A stretch of 64,000 nt of DNA. Source: Paralvinella palmiformis. Lineage: Eukaryota > Annelida > Polychaeta > Terebellida > Alvinellidae. The notes under the pieces are model-generated. The model saw nothing but the letters and a program-made list of their open reading frames with translations. It did not search any database and had not been told where the DNA came from. The stretch is from assembly GCA_025642065.1 (NCBI GenBank), contig JAODUP010000316.1:450001-514000 (forward strand). Direction: 5' to 3'. Below, piece by piece: positions 58,926-64,000 of this stretch (within the stretch, counting starts at the first letter, position 1; the number at the start of each line of letters is the position of its first letter). The position numbers and the translations under genes are program-made.

Positions 58926-59077
58926 GTTAGCAAATTCTTTGCAATGCATCAACACCACTCATACATTTTATGAAGCGATAGAAGAATGTCTGGCTCAGAA
59001 TCACTTAGTAGGTCTATTTGAGATAGATCCACAACATATGAAAGCTTACTCCCATGTTTGTCGAGTCGGAGGACCGA
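58891..59077 (+). CDS. Possible HENMT1 5' exon (or unrelated small gene)
   Basis: An open frame starts MAVSEIFHFLLKLANS and runs to VCRVGGP, with a stop at 59089. Two donors, at 59012 (G|gtctat) and 59078 (A|gtgata), are both in phase 1, the phase needed to join the exon at 59700. The base composition and lack of low-complexity residues look coding. No family is recognised. It may be the N-terminal extension of HENMT1, or not expressed at all. Confidence 0.35.
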
Positions 59078-59699
59078 GTGATATAGAATGAGCCAACCTT
59101 TTCCATTAATCACAGAGAAGCTATTGTAGCCACACTGACTACTAACTAGTCCTACATCAATCAATCAGTGTGAGTTCCTGGGTAACTAGGTCGGTTCTGC
59201 TTCACACAATTGCTGCCACATCTTATTTTTTAAATGACGTTAACCCCTGGTGACAATTTCATACAAAAAAATGATAACTTCCTGCCTGGTGAACTTTTTT
59301 TTTAATGTTGCCAGCAACAAACATTTTATTAAGACTGGCCTGATGGGGGTTTTGAGCTGGGCTATGGTCTCATCAGATCATCCCTATTACTGCTTGGGAT
59401 TAATTGGGAATGTCAACCGAGAAGTCTTTGAATTTACATATTTGGCAGTGTTCTGTAGCATTGTATTAGTATTTAGGCATCTGTAGGCTACACACTGTAG
59501 CAGTACAATGAGAAAAATGTCAATGCCTCGGATTTGGGCATTGTATTCATTTTGGCTATTGACTAATAAATGCTATGTAAACAAGCACAACCAGAATATT
59601 TGTTGAATAGCATAGACAAAATTTGCCAGCCCTGTAAAAGGCTGCATGTCTTGAAACATGTATTTCAGACAACATACAAGTTATTTTGATTTATAACAG

Positions 59700-59837
59700 T
59701 TGAAAAAAGTGATGCTTCAAAAGATGTGAACTTTGTGGGAATATATTTTTGTGGAGGAAACGCCAGAAATGTCTACTGTACTGAAGCATATATCAATGGT
59801 TGCCCCATCGCACAAGTAGAATTATGCCAGCGTATTG
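59700..59837 (+). CDS. Possible HENMT1 5' exon
   Basis: An uninterrupted 138-nt frame with acceptor ttataacag and donor GTATTG|gtatac. It reads EKSDASKDVNFVGIYFCGG, then NARNVYCTEAYINGCPIAQ and VELCQRI. It ends in phase 1 and joins in frame to the exon at 60565 (GSSFVKFQINNM), where HENMT1 begins. No domain recognised. It could also be a spurious open frame. Confidence 0.45.
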
Positions 59838-60564
59838 GTATACATAAATATATCTGTTTCATTGTAAAAATATTAATTTGCTAACATTTTAAACAAGGAG
59901 CAGTTTAATCAGTTTAAACAATACTTATTGATTCCCAAACATATGCATATATAAATGAGTTTCAGAAACACAATCTTTAACTGCCAAAATGGTACATGTT
60001 TGGCCCCTTATTGATGATGCAAATGGCAAGTGGAAACTCCCTAACTCAGTCACTGGTTTAAATTTTTTGGTATTTTGTCCAATAAAGAATTTCACATTAA
60101 GCATGCAGTTATATAAAGTAACCTCCGATCTCATTTGGTGTAGCATCAGTCGCCTATCCACTCACTCTTTTTCTCTGTGTGTGTGTGCATTGTTTTCATA
60201 TTAATTATATTTAATATGCATAAAATTCACAAAATTTGAAAATACTACTACTATATTTTTTTGGTAATTTTTATTTCCACATACAATAGATAAATGCAGG
60301 AAAGGATGTAAAATTATCAATGATAAATCTATATAGATACTTATTTTGTCATCACCATGTAGTAAACATGTTCACATCTTATTTTGTTTTATGAAACAAC
60401 TGTAATCAAATTTCTAATGTAGACCAGCAATAATTATCATGAGATGTACGATATGGGCTGTATATGACATGGATCATAATCCAGTCTAATAATTGTTGCT
60501 GCCTTGTTTATGTCGCTAAGTATTTTGCTGTTAATTAAACTGGTTTTATGTTCTTTATATTCAG

Positions 60565-60740
60565 GTAGCAGCTTCGTTAAATTTCAGATTAATAACATGA
60601 CCCATTATGAGATGCGAGGTGAAAGCAATTATGGAATTAAAACAGAAGGTCAAATAGAACTGTCCAGATTTGACCCGCCACTCTACCGCCAGAGATACCA
60701 ACATGTAGCAGAAGTATTGGATAAAGAATGCGTTAGAAGT
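60565..60740 (+). CDS. HENMT1: HENMT1 exon with start codon
   Basis: The acceptor atattcag is at 60564; a second acceptor, atttcag, is at 60587. The coding start is probably 60597. The donor is AGAAGT|gtaagt, phase 0. Residues include GQIELSRFDPPLYRQRYQHV. Confidence 0.88.
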
Positions 60741-61582
60741 GTAAGTGTGATACATTAAACCTGTGACTGAATGGGTGTGGGGTGCTATAAGGGATTTGGA
60801 CCATTTTGGACAAGTAAGTGTAGTACTAAAGTTTCAGACATGCATTTGTTCATAGGAGTATTTTCAGACAGTGCCTGAAAATTATTTATTTCTTAAAAAT
60901 GCAGTAACTTAATTTATTTCTTCAAAAACAAAACTTTATAGTCTCCTGAAACTTGATTAATGTTTATTACCATTTTGCATGAGCATGTATCTAATGGAAA
61001 CTGCGCTGCAAACCACCAGGTTGTAGCTTTGAATCTAGTTTCTGCTTGTTTCTGTGGGATTTAGTTCCATTGGCAGAAGCCCCGTGGCAAAACGTCCCAT
61101 TTGTGACAACTCAACAATTCCACTCAACTGATGGAAATATGTATCAAGTGCATCATTGTTAGATTTAGTACAAACTATTTCTTCACATTATTTGTATTTT
61201 TCTATTATTTTTTTGTTATATATTTAACCATGATTATAAGTATAATTAAACTAAAAACTAGCAGTACATATTATGGTTTGCACAATCTAAATCATAATTG
61301 ATATTTAAAACCTGTTTTCATTACTTGCATAAAAGTGTTTTCTTTACCTTTGGCCACTGTATACATTTAATAGTAACAGACTCGTACACATGTGTAGTTT
61401 TAAGGCCAAACCAAATTTACAGTTGAATTTGATAGATTAAGGACATCAATGGAAATTGTTTTTAAGGACAGAGCACCAAAGTTACCCGACAATCCGATAA
61501 ACTGTTCAGTCTCCACATTCATCCAATCAAAAAAGGCACATTTAGTCATATTAACATGGTTGCTTAGTTAAGTGAGATGTAT

Positions 61583-61644
<62 letters not shown>

Positions 61645-63221
61645 TTAATCTTCATATGCATTAAGCAAGGATTTTTTCCAGTTGGTAGTTGTTTTATTTT
61701 TAACATATTCTACTCATTAGCAAAATTATGTTAATTTCTTGATTCTTCTCAACATTAAGATTTTATTTGTCTACCATGATGAGGGGGTTTATATTTGTCT
61801 CAATTTATCCTGATAGATGTCATAAGAGGTGATTAAAAGGAGGCAATATTAATTTTTTATTAGCTGATGTGTCATTAATCCTTTCTCGCTTGTTTGCTTG
61901 CTCACACACTCGCTAACTAATCTGTTTATTTTGATTGACAAAGACAATATACAGTTTCTTCTACACATTTAGAACTCATTTAGCCTACTTTGTGCACAAA
62001 AGTGGCTGCAAAACATCTGAACATTGACACACTTAGAGTCAAGTAGATCCAATGATACAAATAGATAATAGTGTATCAATTTATTTGTTTACGGTTTCAT
62101 TTTTGTAGGATGTAATGAGGATGCTTCAATCGCAGCTCTGTCTTTATTTACAATCAAATAATCAGTGAAATAAACCAAAGTTGGCATAATAAACAGTATT
62201 TGGAGATCTTTCAGGACTGTGCCATGGAAACTATTTGTTCTGAGGAAAATGATGGGATCAGACGGAGGAGCTTTCAAGCTATGCGATAAGCTATACCTCC
62301 CATGTGAAGAAATCCAGATCAGGTTATTAGTCATCTCTGTTTAATATATCATTGCTTTCTGGACTGTATCATGGCTTTTATTTTTTCCTTAGATATGAAG
62401 AGACTTCATCGCAAAAGAATATTTGGCTCAGAATTGATCTTGAATTTATTACATTCAGCATTCCTCTCACAGTTTGTTGATGAAAATTAAAAACAAATTA
62501 TTATCAAGTTATAGGCGTAGTTGAAGTAAAATTAACTGAACAGCAATTGTAGTTATATTGGCCATAAACCAATAAGGGTTGACACGTTTTTTATGACATG
62601 ACATTATCATAAACTGTCAAAAGCATATTTTTTATGAATATTGGCATAACCAACAAATTTATGACATAGTTATCGGAGATACACCTGAAAATTAGTTTTT
62701 TTAGAATGGTTTGAATTATTAAGATGTCCTAAATTTAATATTATAATGATAAAAGTCAACTAACCTGATTGGTCTGTTAATTTGTTTCTAGAGCTTAGGG
62801 GGCTGGTGCTAATGTATATCTGTTGCTGACCATGCATGCAGTGACAATGGCTTGATTTATGTGGCAGGAGTTCAAGATATCAGCTGATCTGCTTACTATA
62901 AACCCATTTTATGGCTTTCACATTAAATTATCGTTACACATTGTTAGCTTAATGCAAAACAAACATCTGCATAATATATAAATATATTAAATCTGACATA
63001 TAATCATAATCCACAACTCCTTTTAAGCAAAATAGATCAAATGTGTAAGTTAAAAAAATATTACAAAATATAGCGAATATATATGGTTATAATAGTTTAA
63101 GATGGTTTCTGACATCATGAAGCTGTTTATGATTGGTTTATGACACCGTCATGTCATGAACATATTTATGACTGTCATAAACCCAACCCTGAAAACAACT
63201 TTCTTACTACAACACCTGTGT

Positions 63222-63283
<62 letters not shown>

Positions 63284-63580
63284 AGTGAAAGTGAGGCTGA
63301 GAGGAATTTGTGATAGAATTCTTTACAATTGCAGGTTGTTGACTTAGGTTGTTCAGAGCATAAAGTTTTACCTGTGTTCAAGTCAGTTCCTACAATAGAG
63401 ATTATTGTTTGTGTGGACATCGACCAAGCTGCATTATCTTCAAACCCTCATCTATTACAACCACTTCTGACGGACTACCTGGCACGCCGGTCAAGACCAT
63501 TGGTGATTTCACTTTATCATGGTGATGCTCAACTCTATGATGTCAGACTTGCAAATACAGAGGCAGTCACGTTAATAGAA
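60565..63580 (+). CDS. HENMT1: HENMT1, small RNA 2'-O-methyltransferase, 5' part
   Basis: HENMT1 (HEN1 family) adds a methyl group to the 2'-OH of the 3' end of piRNAs using S-adenosylmethionine, protecting them in germ cells. Two sure exons are 60565-60740 and 63335-63580. Seen: ATG at 60597 (MTHYEMRGE); FDPPLYRQRYQHV, the family's FxPPLYxQRY signature; VVDLGCSEHKVL, the SAM-binding motif I; IIVCVDID, motif II acid; TDYLARRSRPLVISLYHGD, matching the human ITLYHGS; and VTLIE, the first Glu of the metal-binding ExxEH. The EH part must lie in a later exon outside the window. Phase 0 at both junctions. An N-terminal extension is possible through exons at 58.9 and 59.7 kb, since the frame is open upstream of the ATG. 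Confidence 0.9.
60760..62575. other. HENMT1 intron sequence
   Basis: AT-rich intron. A (TA)n(GA)n tract lies at 61588-61645, a SINE A 3' fragment (TTTAGCCTACTTTGTGCACA) at about 61978-62018. Nothing else recognised. Confidence 0.5.
62577..63190. mobile_element. Candidate DNA transposon with TATGACATGACA inverted ends
   Basis: The left end, AGGGTTGACACG then TTATGACATGACATTATC, and the right end, reversed AGGGTTGGGTTTATGACAGT, then CATGACATGACGGTGTCATA, are inverted and imperfect. Size is about 610 bases, in the HENMT1 intron. No target duplication was found. Confidence 0.5.
63223..63281. repeat. (CA)n microsatellite before the HENMT1 exon
   Basis: About 59 bases of CA, ending about 53 bases before the acceptor. 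Confidence 0.97.
63335..63580 (+). CDS. HENMT1: HENMT1 exon with SAM-binding motif
   Basis: The acceptor caattgcag is at 63334; 82 codons; the donor GAA|gtgtca at 63581 is weak but fits the family, in which Val/Leu-Ile-Glu-His follows. Reading on gives VSVLHIFLLHV and a stop, unlike the family. Confidence 0.85.
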
Positions 63581-63589
63581 GTGTCAGTA

Positions 63590-64000
63590 CTCCATATATT
63601 TTTGCTCCATGTTGATAAACAATTGATTATTTAAAGCAAAAGGCCATTGTTTTTTGAATACTTGTTTTATGGGATATTTTCTTTCCAAAAATTAGGGTTG
63701 GTCAGAATAGAAATAAAATAAACCACTGAAAACATAGGGTCGGTCAAAAACAATTGACACAAAGTTCTAGTTTCTGAAAGATTTGGTACCCAACCATTTA
63801 CAAATGCCTCATGACACATATTCTGGATTACTGTGGTTTTATATTTTATTTTTACATTGATATTCAAATTCAGTTTAACAATTTACAAGATTTTTAGGCT
63901 TGAAGACCGATTTACTGTCGAAATAACTGAAATAAGTTTGAAGTGGAACTGATTTGTCACCATCTTGGATTAGACTGCATGGTAGCCTAATCTGCTTCCG
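63590..64000. other. HENMT1 intron, to window end
   Basis: No further exon matching the next HENMT1 block (IEHL) was found before the window ends. Confidence 0.5.

Noticed and set aside
59250..59486. 78-residue frame in the HENMT1 upstream region
   Set aside because: It has no family signature or splice support, and its start region is low complexity.

Overview
This is a eukaryotic, animal window. It has AT-rich intron-containing genes with GT-AG splice sites, very long introns, many microsatellites, tRNA-derived SINEs, CR1/L2-type LINE relics and cut-and-paste DNA transposons (hAT, Mutator-like, pogo/Tigger-like). The mix of repeats and the sequence of the genes suggest a lophotrochozoan, perhaps a mollusc. 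That placement is an inference; no species can be named from the sequence.

Three protein-coding genes can be supported, all on the + strand. (1) A compact three-exon gene of the MIF / D-dopachrome tautomerase family lies at 7049-7830; its proline-leading core is preceded by about 31 extra residues. (2) A 14-exon GEN1 (Holliday-junction resolvase, XPG/FEN1 superfamily) spans 24107-42144. All catalytic acids, the H2TH region, the chromodomain region and a PCNA-binding-like motif are visible. (3) The 5' part of HENMT1 (small-RNA 2'-O-methyltransferase of the piRNA pathway) runs from about 60.6 kb to 63580 and continues past the window. Two possible extra 5' exons lie at 58.9-59.8 kb.

Layout: 0-5 kb is simple-sequence DNA (a 21-bp minisatellite, a 360-bp ACTC array, TA and GA tracts) and a foldback hairpin. 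7-7.8 kb holds the MIF-family gene. 8.4-11.5 kb is a pogo/Tigger-like pair of inverted ends enclosing a LINE fragment and a 17-bp tandem repeat. 11.6-13.85 kb is a 34-bp minisatellite split by a 1.7-kb hAT-like element. 15-16.7 kb holds a broken Mutator-like (MULE) transposase between arrays of a 15-bp repeat. 18.5-20.5 kb has a SINE and a LINE relic. 24-42 kb is GEN1, whose introns carry SINEs and an intact-ended hAT element. 42-58 kb is repeat-rich and without a recognised gene; it includes a 2.6-kb element with 15-bp-repeat terminal inverted repeats and a perfect 9-bp target duplication, and a second LINE broken by later insertions. 58.4-64 kb is the HENMT1 locus.

GEN1 and HENMT1 are neighbours in the same direction. 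They act in different pathways (recombination intermediates; piRNA 3'-end methylation), both important in the germ line, and nothing in the sequence shows co-regulation. The window's main novelty is its layered transposon structure, the extended MIF-family protein and the PIP-box-like motif in GEN1.
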